Assembly: GCA_902789225.1 (NCBI GenBank)
Contig: CADANC010000001.1
Span: 1-64,000 of the forward strand
From: an uncultured Erysipelotrichaceae bacterium
GTDB lineage: Bacteria; Bacillota_I; Bacilli_A; RF39; UBA660
Direction of reading: 5' to 3'
Length of the DNA: 64,000 bases
The translations under genes and the position numbers were made by a program. Under the pieces are notes generated by a model, which saw nothing but the letters and a program-made list of their open reading frames with translations, had not been told where the DNA came from and ran no database searches. Positions 19,329 through 26,188 of this stretch are shown here, in pieces. How positions within the stretch are numbered: position 1 is the first letter of the stretch; each line of letters opens with the position of its first letter.

Positions 19329-20131
19329 AAAATATTTTTAATTAATTGTCTTCTATTATTAGAATATTGTTTTAAATATTTCTTATGACCATCAGGAATA
19401 CGCATAGAATTTTTATCAAAAGCAGATTGTGTAATAGTATATAAATCTTCATCAGAATAAAAATCTAATAAATCCCTAAAGTGACTATATTCATCCATAA
19501 ATCTATGATAATCTCTATTATCTCTAAGACTCATAATATCATTTTCATAATACAAAGATGGATTCTTAAGAGCATATTGAAAATCATAAATAGGCGCTAA
19601 ATGTATAATACCATTCTTATCTTTTTCAATCATTACATTCTTACTGCATCTATCTTCTTGTCCCATAAAAATATCTAATGCCATGAGTTCTAAAATTTCA
19701 TTTAAAACTTCATCTCTATTTTCTTCATTAGGACACATATTAAGAATAGTATCTAATGCATTATCTCCTAAATCTATACTACTTAAATCAAAATACTCTT
19801 TGTTATAATCTCTAAAATCATAAGAACCAATCATAAATTTAAAATTATTATTTCTAACGTCTCCATAATAATTACTACGTGTATATTTTAAAATAGTATT
19901 AGGATTAATACCTACTAAGAAATAATGAGCAGATCTAATACCTCTTAATCTACAAACCTCTTCACCAACAAACTCTTGTTCATTAAAAGATTTAATAAAT
20001 ATTTTTCTTTCTGGATTTCTCCTATTTAAATGAAAGAAATTAAATGGAGAAGTTCTATTTTGTCTTTCAATTTCAGGATAAGTAATCTCCAAAAAAGGTG
20101 TTCTATTAGTAACACATTCTGAATAAATCAT
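19322..20131 (-). CDS. HipA-like / PI3K-fold protein kinase homologue
   Basis: 269 residues. The C-terminal lobe shows the HipA-type catalytic pattern: ALDIFMGQEDRCSKNVMI (D160 and N165) followed by LAPIYDFQYAL (D183), the same order as the catalytic Asp, Asn and metal-binding Asp of HipA. K47 in FIKSF and E58 in GEEVC could form the ATP-binding Lys-Glu pair. It is shorter than HipA (about 440) and lacks the N-terminal HipA domain; no HipB-like antitoxin is adjacent. It follows rbgA by 2 bases and so shares its message. Substrate unknown. The kinase assignment rests on the motif spacing alone. Confidence 0.5.
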   Translation of the reverse strand: MIYSECVTNRTPFLEITYPEIERQNRTSPFNFFHLNRRNPERKIFIKSFNEQEFVGEEVCRLRGIRSAHYFLVGINPNTILKYTRSNYYGDVRNNNFKFMIGSYDFRDYNKEYFDLSSIDLGDNALDTILNMCPNEENRDEVLNEILELMALDIFMGQEDRCSKNVMIEKDKNGIIHLAPIYDFQYALKNPSLYYENDIMSLRDNRDYHRFMDEYSHFRDLLDFYSDEDLYTITQSAFDKNSMRIPDGHKKYLKQYSNNRRQLIKNILK

Positions 20132-20133
20132 AA

Positions 20134-20973
20134 TTATCTGTCTAAAGTAATATCTCCAAAATAACCATTATTTAAATCCCTAATAATGATATTAGAAACT
20201 CTATCATAGTCAACTGAACCACCTTTAGACAAAGCCCCCCTCTTTTTACCTATTGTTTCATAGGCTTCAATAAAATCTTCATCTAATGAATCTAAACCAT
20301 ATCTTTCTTTTAACTTTTCAGGATATAATTCAAATATCTTTTTAAGAATAAAGCAAGCAATTTGATCACTATTAAGAATTTCTTCTTTAATAGATAAAAA
20401 ACTAGCTAAAATTAGTGCTCTATTTTGATCTTCAAATTTAGGCCAAAGTACTCCAGGACTATCTAATAATTCAATATCTTTATTAACTCTAATCCAATTA
20501 ATATTTTTAGTAACACCAGGTTTATTACCAACACCAGCTACCTTTTTACCAACTAATCTATTAATCAAAGTACTTTTACCAACATTAGGAATACCAATAA
20601 CCATAACTCGAGCACTTCTCTTATTTAGTCCCTTTTCAAGTCTCTTATTATTAATATCTTCCATTAGTTCATTAGTAGCGCTAATTATACCATAAATATC
20701 GTCTTTTTGCAAGTTGATCTTTATTACGTGATCTTCATTTTCAAGTATCTTATCAGTTACAGACTTATCACATAAATCATATTTAGTAGCAATTATAATT
20801 TTAGGTTTATCTTTAATAATATCATTCATTTCTTCAACTCTAGAAGAAATAGGCATCCTACTATCAATAACTTCATAAACAATATCAACTAAAGAAGCTT
20901 GTTCAAGTAACTGTCTCTTAGTTTTAGCCATATGTCCAGGAAACCAGTTTATATTAGTTTTATTTTCATTCAT
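20134..20973 (-). CDS. rbgA: Ribosome biogenesis GTPase RbgA (YlqF)
   Basis: Circularly permuted GTPase needed for late 50S assembly. 279 residues. Typical N-terminus INWFPGHMAKTKRQL; motif order is G4 (TKYD, 63-66), then G1 (GIPNVGKST, 127-135), G2 (KPGVTK) and G3 (DSPGVLWP, 171-178), followed by a helical C-terminal domain. GGAGG lies before the ATG. It starts the rbgA - HipA-like - (rnhB) group. All motifs and length are normal. Confidence 0.95.
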   Translation of the reverse strand: MNENKTNINWFPGHMAKTKRQLLEQASLVDIVYEVIDSRMPISSRVEEMNDIIKDKPKIIIATKYDLCDKSVTDKILENEDHVIKINLQKDDIYGIISATNELMEDINNKRLEKGLNKRSARVMVIGIPNVGKSTLINRLVGKKVAGVGNKPGVTKNINWIRVNKDIELLDSPGVLWPKFEDQNRALILASFLSIKEEILNSDQIACFILKKIFELYPEKLKERYGLDSLDEDFIEAYETIGKKRGALSKGGSVDYDRVSNIIIRDLNNGYFGDITLDR

Positions 20974-21010
20974 TTGGATTTCCTCCTTTTAATCAATAAA
21001 ATTATACCAT

Positions 21011-21041
21011 AAAAAAAGACGAAATTTAGTATAATTCCGTC
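21011..21041 (-). terminator. Intrinsic terminator
   Basis: GACGgAATT / AATTtCGTC stem followed on the minus strand by TTTTTTT, between the DUF3781 gene and rbgA. Confidence 0.8.
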
Positions 21042-21098
21042 AATTTTATATCATTTATATGGTGTTACAAATCGTAATATCTTAATATTGCAATCATT

Positions 21099-21344
21099 CT
21101 ATTTAATAATATGTGCTGTTATAATTGTATAACTATAAGAGTTAATAGTAATCTTAATATTATCAATTTCACAGTACCAATTCTTTCCTTGCTTGTAAAT
21201 ACTACATTTTTTATCTAATACTTTGCTCTTACAAAAATCAACTACATTATTTGTATCTAATTTTAGATTCTTTTTAATTCTATCAATACCCATTTCAGTA
21301 GTATGAACTTTATCTATATTTTGTAATAATACTTCTTTATTCAT
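21099..21344 (-). CDS. DUF3781 family small protein
   Basis: 81 residues with the family pattern NIDKVHTTEMGIDRIKKNL ... GKNWYCEIDN ... TINSYSYTIITAH. A second copy at 40546 is about two-thirds identical over its full length. Start is the ATG at 21344 behind AGGAGTTGATAGAA; the longer frame begins upstream of that site. It is the last gene of an AbrB - acyltransferase - DUF3781 group. Function of the family is unknown to me. Confidence 0.75.
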   Translation of the reverse strand: MNKEVLLQNIDKVHTTEMGIDRIKKNLKLDTNNVVDFCKSKVLDKKCSIYKQGKNWYCEIDNIKITINSYSYTIITAHIIK

Positions 21345-21382
21345 TTCTATCAACTCCTAATATCAAAATATTTCGAACTATT

Positions 21383-22459
21383 TTATTTTTTTACTATACC
21401 AAGTAATAATCTATTAACAATAGGTATTCTTTTTAATATTTCAGTCATTAAAGGTAATATAATTATTGTTCCTAAAATTAAGATTATATAATTAAATATG
21501 AAGTTATCAAACTTAATATACTCAACTAAAATAAATGATATAACTATTTGTATTGTATAATGTAAAACATAAAAACTAAAATTGTTTTTATTCATATAGT
21601 CAGTGAATTTATTTTTTATATCTAAATACTTTTTACTAATACCAAATGCCGATAATATTACTAACCATAGATAAACATTAGTAAATATACTAGTTAAGAA
21701 TTCATTTGAGCCAAAATTAACTCCATAATTTTTAATTGTGAAAGCAATTCCAAAAATAACTGTTATTATTCCTAGTGGGATTGATATTTTTTCTAAATTT
21801 TCAATAATCTTATCGTTTGAAAACACATAGTAACCTAGTATAAACATCAATAAATATATTCCCCATCTATATACTGTAACAACTGGTGTATTTAATATAA
21901 ATGAAGAACCCCATACTACTAAAAATAATAAGAATAATATTGGTAAATTAATTTTGTTAAATAGATTATCTATTCTTTGTTTTTTATCAATTTTTCTGAT
22001 TAAAACAATTAATAGTGATGCTATAAATAATACATGAGCATACCATAATGGTCCAGTTCCAATTAATGAAAATATTAAATATTTTATAGGAACTGGAATC
22101 ATATTTCCATTACCTGCAAATATATCGCCATAATAATTTGTTGTCCATCCACTTATCCAACCATATGCAAATATACCTACAATACTTGGAACTAGTATTT
22201 TTTTAGCTCTATCTTTAATAAATTCTTTGTTACTTTTATTTTTTAAAGAATATTTTGTTGAAACACCCGATACTACAAACAATAAACACATGATCCATGG
22301 ATATGTAAATACACATATAGCATCAAGTTCTTTTATTCCTTTTACTCCTATATTTGATATTACACCACTTGAATTAAATATATAAAACACATGATATAGA
22401 ATTACAACACATAAGGTAATCCACCTTATATTATCTAAATAATGCTTTCTTTTACTCAT
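21383..22459 (-). CDS. Membrane acyltransferase, family 3
   Basis: 358 residues with about ten membrane helices and the acyltransferase-3 opening RKHYLDNIRWITLCVVILYHVFYIF, in which the His of LYHV is the usual catalytic or essential residue. Members transfer acetyl or other acyl groups to sugars or lipids at the cell surface (OatA-like and related), but without the SGNH domain of OatA. The first helix is short and there is no signal peptide, which is normal. It follows the AbrB-type regulator by about 11 bases, so the two are co-transcribed. Substrate cannot be told. Confidence 0.8.
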   Translation of the reverse strand: MSKRKHYLDNIRWITLCVVILYHVFYIFNSSGVISNIGVKGIKELDAICVFTYPWIMCLLFVVSGVSTKYSLKNKSNKEFIKDRAKKILVPSIVGIFAYGWISGWTTNYYGDIFAGNGNMIPVPIKYLIFSLIGTGPLWYAHVLFIASLLIVLIRKIDKKQRIDNLFNKINLPILFLLFLVVWGSSFILNTPVVTVYRWGIYLLMFILGYYVFSNDKIIENLEKISIPLGIITVIFGIAFTIKNYGVNFGSNEFLTSIFTNVYLWLVILSAFGISKKYLDIKNKFTDYMNKNNFSFYVLHYTIQIVISFILVEYIKFDNFIFNYIILILGTIIILPLMTEILKRIPIVNRLLLGIVKK

Positions 22460-22470
22460 AATTATTTATC

Positions 22471-22662
22471 CTAATTTGGCAATACTTTATCCATAGTATC
22501 TTCTAACACTTCAGATTTAACAATAGCCATTCCTTTCTTTTTGTCACACAAAACAACAACTGAATCGCCTGGTTTAATATCAAACATATCTCTTGCTTCT
22601 TTAGGAATTACTATTTGTCCTTTTTCACCAACTTTAGCAATACCTACAAACTTATCTTTCAT
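22471..22662 (-). CDS. AbrB/SpoVT-type DNA-binding regulator
   Basis: 63 residues. The first 50 form a swapped-hairpin AbrB domain: IAKVGEKGQIVIPKEARDMFDIKPGDSVVVL. The start is the ATG at 22662 after GGAGGCATAT. It is the first gene of the group with the acyltransferase and DUF3781, and it probably regulates that transcript. It could instead be the antitoxin-like partner of another gene, but no toxin is adjacent. Confidence 0.85.
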   Translation of the reverse strand: MKDKFVGIAKVGEKGQIVIPKEARDMFDIKPGDSVVVLCDKKKGMAIVKSEVLEDTMDKVLPN

Positions 22663-22739
22663 ATATGCCTCCTTCAAGTATAACAAATTATACTTTTCAT
22701 ACTTGATTATACACTTACTATTTCAAAAAGTAAACACAT

Positions 22740-22772
22740 AAAAAGAGTTCGGAAAATTACTATTTTCCGAAC
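22740..22772 (-). terminator. Strong intrinsic terminator
   Basis: GTTCGGAAAAT / ATTTTCCGAAC, 11 perfect pairs with a 4-base loop, followed on the minus strand by CTCTTTTTAT. Confidence 0.8.
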
Positions 22773-22927
22773 ACTCAGCAAAAGTTAAAAAGCCCTTATT
22801 TTATAATGGGGTTAACTGGAAACATCACCTCATCAAAAATATATAAAAAAGCACCATTCTTAATGATTTTTGGTGTTTTTTGCTCATTTTTATTAAATTT
22901 TTATATAAAAAATGTAAGATCTAGTTT

Positions 22928-23029
22928 TTAATTTTTCCTTATTTTATAAAGTTTTATTAAAGGGGTTAGATAAATCATGCTCAAGCAGTTTATATTAGTT
23001 TTTTGTAAGTTTTTTTCTTCATTAGTCAT
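22928..23029 (-). CDS. Possible 33-residue peptide
   Basis: ATG at 23029 lies behind AGGAAGTGATTTTTA, a good ribosome site, 15 bases after the uracil-DNA-glycosylase-like gene. The product begins MTNEEKNLQKTN, has a short hydrophobic middle (CLSMIYLTPLI) and a basic end. It may be a genuine small protein, a leader peptide or the stub of a larger deleted gene. Confidence 0.3.
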   Translation of the reverse strand: MTNEEKNLQKTNINCLSMIYLTPLIKLYKIRKN

Positions 23030-23044
23030 TAAAAATCACTTCCT

Positions 23045-23710
23045 TTATATCGATATTTTATCATTAATATTATCAATAATATAATTTATATCTTCGATAG
23101 ATTTACCTATATTAAATCTACCATTTCCTACTGGATAAAATACTGAATAACATTTATATTTTTTACCATTAATATCTTTTTCAAATTCTTTTTTTCTACA
23201 CTGAGAAACCGAAATCTTTTCATTTAAAACAATTGATGATACTTGATTACCAAATAATACTATAACTTTAGGATTAATTATTTCAATTTCTCTTTCTAAT
23301 AAATGTAAATATTTCTTATATACACTATCAGGAATGACTCTAGCATCAATCTGAGTACATTTACCTAAATTAGTAATAAAGTATCTATGTTTTTTTACAT
23401 TATTATATACTTCACTTGCAAATTCTTCAGTCCAATCTGTTCCCTTAATAGACTTAATTTTACTATATATATCTTTATCTAACAAATTCAATTCATAAAA
23501 TAAATCCCAGATATTTTTAGTTCCTATCCAAGGAGATTTTATACCTTTCCATGATTTAGAAGAAGCAATATTTTTACCAGTAGGATTCATAAATACAAAA
23601 CATATATCAGGATTATCTATACATCCACCATAATAAATAGAATCTAATTCTTTAGCCCCATACTTTAATTGAAGTTTATCATACTCTATCTTTAACTCAT
23701 CCAATGTCAT
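23045..23710 (-). CDS. Uracil-DNA glycosylase superfamily protein
   Basis: 221 residues. Motifs of the UDG fold are visible: ICFVFMNPTGKN (about 30-45, position of the active-site motif in family 4/5-like enzymes), KHRYFITNLGKC, IINPKVIVLFGNQVSSIVL (about 140-160) and YPVGNGRFN near 195 (position of the C-terminal motif). Enzymes of this fold remove damaged bases from DNA, but many members in accessory regions have unknown targets. It starts behind AGAGGTATAAA next to the end of the WDGH-like gene and is co-transcribed with it. Confidence 0.65.
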   Translation of the reverse strand: MTLDELKIEYDKLQLKYGAKELDSIYYGGCIDNPDICFVFMNPTGKNIASSKSWKGIKSPWIGTKNIWDLFYELNLLDKDIYSKIKSIKGTDWTEEFASEVYNNVKKHRYFITNLGKCTQIDARVIPDSVYKKYLHLLEREIEIINPKVIVLFGNQVSSIVLNEKISVSQCRKKEFEKDINGKKYKCYSVFYPVGNGRFNIGKSIEDINYIIDNINDKISI

Positions 23711-23711
23711 T

Positions 23712-24242
23712 TTATACCTCTTTATTAACCTTCATTTTTACATGTGATTGATTGATGCCTTTTTTCTCTTTTATTGACATTTTCATAATAGGTTTTAAAG
23801 AATCATCAAGATTAGAATTATTCACAATCAAATCTAAAATATCATCTTCTGTATGCCCTGAATTAATCAAATCACTAACATAATTAATTCTTTCATTTTT
23901 TTCATCTTCACTATACCCTTCATATCTTGGACCATAATCTTGTAATTCAATATGAGAAAATGCATCTAAATATTTTAATTTAAAATGATAAGAAGCAGGT
24001 CCTAACGGAGTATAGATGCCTACCATAAAATCACCATCAAACATAGGATCATTTTCTTCATCATAATGATTTAAAGTTTTAAAACATAATTTTGGACATA
24101 ACGAAGAAACAAGACGAAATAATACTAATTCTCTTCTATAAAGATCTTCAAACGTATGATATACATCACTTACTTTTTTTACACTTTTTCCACTACTTTT
24201 ATGTTCTAAAATTTCATCATTTATTTGCTCAATTGTTTTCAT
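23712..24242 (-). CDS. WDGH-like phage-type protein
   Basis: 176 residues resembling proteins with a C-terminal WDGH signature seen in phages and prophages of Bacillota. Seen: SDVYHTFEDLYRRELVLF, then FDGDFMVGIYTPLGPASYHF, then the signature position GPRYEGYSEDE (YEGY in place of WDGH). The last 50 residues are helical and charged. Function of the family is unknown. Its company (uracil-DNA-glycosylase-like gene, unknown small genes) suggests cargo left by a phage or other mobile element. Confidence 0.5.
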   Translation of the reverse strand: MKTIEQINDEILEHKSSGKSVKKVSDVYHTFEDLYRRELVLFRLVSSLCPKLCFKTLNHYDEENDPMFDGDFMVGIYTPLGPASYHFKLKYLDAFSHIELQDYGPRYEGYSEDEKNERINYVSDLINSGHTEDDILDLIVNNSNLDDSLKPIMKMSIKEKKGINQSHVKMKVNKEV

Positions 24243-24303
24243 AAAACCTCTCTTTATAAATTATAGAATATCATTAATCTTTTTGCAATTTATGATTATT
24301 TAA

Positions 24304-24714
24304 CTAATTCTTTCTACTGCCTCTTTTTAATACTTTATTCATTTCTTCATGTATTTGATTAATATGAGATTCTAATCCACGTAACATTGTCAAGCAAATA
24401 TCATATCTACCATCAGCTAACGCTTCATTATAAATCTCAATATAATCAGAAGGCATATAATTTGTAATAGGTTTTCTTTCTATTTCATAATTATTTAATA
24501 AACACATTTTCATAAGAGTCATTTCTTTTTGACCACTAGATAGTAATACTCTATCTTCACAATTATCTGGTTCTAATCCAAACATAGTAACCATATAATT
24601 GGCATTTTGATCAATTTGTAAAACCATAATACTATCTAAAGATAAATTTCTCCCCATATCTACTTCTTTTTCTGTTTGTGTTGCACCAGGTACAACTGTT
24701 ATTTTTTCTGTCAT
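24304..24714 (-). CDS. Hypothetical protein
   Basis: 136 residues, soluble, no motif recognised. The frame extends to 24729, but GAAGGAG precedes the ATG at 24714. A conserved-looking opening (KITVVPGATQTEKEVD) is followed by a mixed alpha/beta part and a helical end (LRGLESHINQIHEEMNKVLKR). It is the first full-size gene after the orphan T-box, so if that leader regulates a protein, this gene and the two after it are the candidates. Confidence 0.5.
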   Translation of the reverse strand: MTEKITVVPGATQTEKEVDMGRNLSLDSIMVLQIDQNANYMVTMFGLEPDNCEDRVLLSSGQKEMTLMKMCLLNNYEIERKPITNYMPSDYIEIYNEALADGRYDICLTMLRGLESHINQIHEEMNKVLKRGSRKN

Positions 24715-24728
24715 TTTCTTCTCCTTCA

Positions 24729-24806
24729 TTATTTAATTAGATTATTTATTTTAGTGATTAACCTAAAAAAATCACCTTCAGATTCGTTATTAAACTCACT
24801 TTCCAA
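24729..24806 (-). CDS. Possible 25-residue peptide
   Basis: A TTG at 24806 follows GGGAAGTGATTAAT; the product begins MESEFNNESEGDFF and stops 12 bases before the next gene. Short length and non-ATG start make this tentative. Confidence 0.3.
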   Translation of the reverse strand: MESEFNNESEGDFFRLITKINNLIK

Positions 24807-24847
24807 ATTAATCACTTCCCTTCATCTAAACTTCAATAATAAACGAC

Positions 24848-24908
24848 GGCTCAAGCAGGAATCGAACCTACAACATAATTTATTAACTACGTCTTACCAA
24901 AAAGAGCC
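24848..24908 (-). other. D-arm-less tRNA-like sequence
   Basis: 61 bases with ends GGCTC / GAGCC and a perfect tRNA T-arm (GTAGG TTCGATT CCTGC, minus strand about 24871-24855) correctly spaced from the 3' acceptor strand. The D-arm is reduced to a remnant (TTGGTAAG), acceptor pairs 6 and 7 are T-T mismatches, and the middle forms an 8-pair stem with a 4-base loop instead of a 5-pair anticodon stem with 7-base loop. It is too short and irregular for a working tRNA; no CCA is encoded. It starts 7 bases after the T-box terminator T-run and is on the same strand. Confidence 0.5.
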
Positions 24909-24914
24909 ATAAAA

Positions 24915-25132
24915 CAAAAAACGAGCAATCATCCATAAAGGACGAATTGCTCGTGGTACCACCTTTTTTCATAGTATTACTATCTTATTAGATTAACGCT
25001 CTTAACACGATTTGACTCCATTATTGAAATTCATTAACTTGCCTTTCTTAAGTGGCTCTCAGTCGGTGACCACAATTTCCTGTAAAGAGTTTCAAATTAA
25101 CTACTAAGATAACTTCATAATCAACATGTATG
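24915..25132 (-). promoter_or_regulatory. T-box riboswitch, probably Asn-specific, without a synthetase downstream
   Basis: The T-box core AAGGTGGTACCACGAGCAAT (minus strand, 24962-24943) is followed by terminator stem CGAGCAAT / ATTGCTCG and TTTTTT (24952-24915). Stem I can be folded as ACTC/GAGT plus GAAATT/AATTTC, leaving AATAATG on the 3' side of the specifier loop; the codon position, set as in the hisS leader, is AAT (Asn) followed by a purine. A TTGACA at 25164-25159 is a likely -35 box. Downstream is the tRNA-like sequence and unknown genes, not asnS, asnA or a transporter. Confidence 0.85.
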
Positions 25133-25185
25133 TAGCATATCATATTTATTTTTTTGATGTCAATCCGAACTAAAAGAAAAATAAT

Positions 25186-25214
25186 AAAAAAAAAGCAAGA
25201 TATAAAATCTTGCT
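25186..25214 (-). terminator. Terminator of the NACHT operon
   Basis: AGCAAGA / TCTTGCT stem, 7-base AT loop, followed on the minus strand by TTTTTTTTT. Confidence 0.85.
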
Positions 25215-25231
25215 AATTATATTTATATTAT

Positions 25232-25576
25232 TTATGATATTATTTTAAATTCTATACCAACTATTTTAGAATTAATTACAACTTCTTTTCCAAATATATT
25301 ATAAAAAGCATTTATAAACTCATCTTTTGAATAATTAAGTGTATTATTAATTGAATTATTACTATTCCACAATTCTTCTAAATCAGAGTAAATATATTTA
25401 TTAATAACTTCGACTAAGACTTTCTTTTTATCATTATCTACCACAGTAAAAAGAATTTGATCACCTTTTTTTATATCTTTTGATTTATCATTCAACAAAC
25501 GATATTCAATTGTTTTTTTACCTGACACAATATCCTCATAAACAGTATCATAAATTCTATACTTATATTCTTTCAT
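25232..25576 (-). CDS. ASCH (PUA-like) domain protein
   Basis: 114 residues, one ASCH domain: YDTVYEDIVSGKKTIEYRLLNDKSKDIKKGDQILF is the typical opening, in which the Gly-Lys-Lys-Thr-x-Glu-x-Arg cluster forms the cleft. ASCH domains bind RNA or modified nucleosides; some are amidohydrolases of N4-acetylcytidine. GAGGAGTGATTAT precedes the ATG. It starts 4 bases after the CYTH gene and is the last gene before the terminator, so it belongs to the NACHT operon. Confidence 0.7.
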   Translation of the reverse strand: MKEYKYRIYDTVYEDIVSGKKTIEYRLLNDKSKDIKKGDQILFTVVDNDKKKVLVEVINKYIYSDLEELWNSNNSINNTLNYSKDEFINAFYNIFGKEVVINSKIVGIEFKIIS

Positions 25577-25580
25577 ATAA

Positions 25581-26162
25581 TCACTCCTCTGAAGTTTCTT
25601 CTAATTCAATTTCAGCTTTTTTTACAAAAAAATCATTATTTTTAAAAGGAATAGAATTATCAATGATAACTGATTTCATTTCATCTAAGGAATTATAAAA
25701 TCTATTAGCATAGCGACATTCATCTTCTATCTCTATATAAATATGTTTATTATTAACATTTTGAACAACAAATTCATCTTTATCAGTCGCAAAGACATAC
25801 ATATGATCATTTATTCTTATTAATTCTTCAAAACCTAATTGTTCAAATAATAATTTCGAATTATCAATATTATCTATTTCTACTTTAACTTGCGCTTGTT
25901 TTATAATTTCCTTATTATCATTATACTCTTTATGTTTATAAACTAAAAACTTTGTATCTTTCTTTTTTTCAATAATATTTCTAATTATAATACACTTATT
26001 TAACATTGATAAATAATCATCTTCCCTATCATTTTTATTAATTAAATAAATATCATTATAATCAAATTCTTCTCTTTTTTTGAAGCCTTTACTCTTAAGA
26101 ATTTTAATTAACTCATCTAAACTAGTATCAACCTCTACAGTTATTTCATTTTCATTATTCAT
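25581..26162 (-). CDS. CYTH-like triphosphate-tunnel protein
   Basis: 193 residues. The N-terminal strand EITVEVDTS corresponds to the ExExK start of CYTH/TTM enzymes, though the Lys is not in place. Further alternating strands follow with acidic and basic residues (KFLVYKHKEY, QAQVKVEID, HIYIEIEDEC) and helices LDELIKILKSKGF and SKLLFEQLGFEELIR, in the order seen in CyaB/thiamine-triphosphatase relatives. Such proteins bind or hydrolyse triphosphates or make cyclic nucleotides. The incomplete metal-binding motif could mean a binding-only role. Fourth-gene context: 26 bases after the giant gene, 4 bases before the ASCH gene. Confidence 0.55.
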   Translation of the reverse strand: MNNENEITVEVDTSLDELIKILKSKGFKKREEFDYNDIYLINKNDREDDYLSMLNKCIIIRNIIEKKKDTKFLVYKHKEYNDNKEIIKQAQVKVEIDNIDNSKLLFEQLGFEELIRINDHMYVFATDKDEFVVQNVNNKHIYIEIEDECRYANRFYNSLDEMKSVIIDNSIPFKNNDFFVKKAEIELEETSEE

Positions 26163-26188
26163 TATTCAACCCTTCTCTTAATTACTAA

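Larger units (their letters stand above)
22687..23044. other. Gene-poor stretch with stacked hairpins and mini-ORFs
   Basis: 358 bases without a normal gene. On the minus strand it holds, in order: a 33-codon ORF with a good ribosome site (22928-23029), a second short ORF (RBS GAGGTG then MFPVNPIIK-stop, about 22804-22833), a hairpin CCCcATTAT / ATAAgGGG-like followed by CTTTTTAA (about 22787-22812) and a strong terminator at 22747-22772. On the plus strand GCACCA / TTGGTG TTTTTT near 22832-22882 is another hairpin. This could be an attenuation leader that lost its gene, or a decayed mobile element. Confidence 0.4.

Noticed and set aside
24848-24908. A normal tRNA gene
   Set aside because: The T-arm is perfect, but the D-arm is missing, the acceptor has two mismatches and the anticodon arm has a 4-base loop; 61 bases is too short.
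24676-24912. A plus-strand frame over the T-box and tRNA-like region
   Set aside because: No ribosome site, and it lies opposite a structured RNA element and the start of a minus-strand gene.
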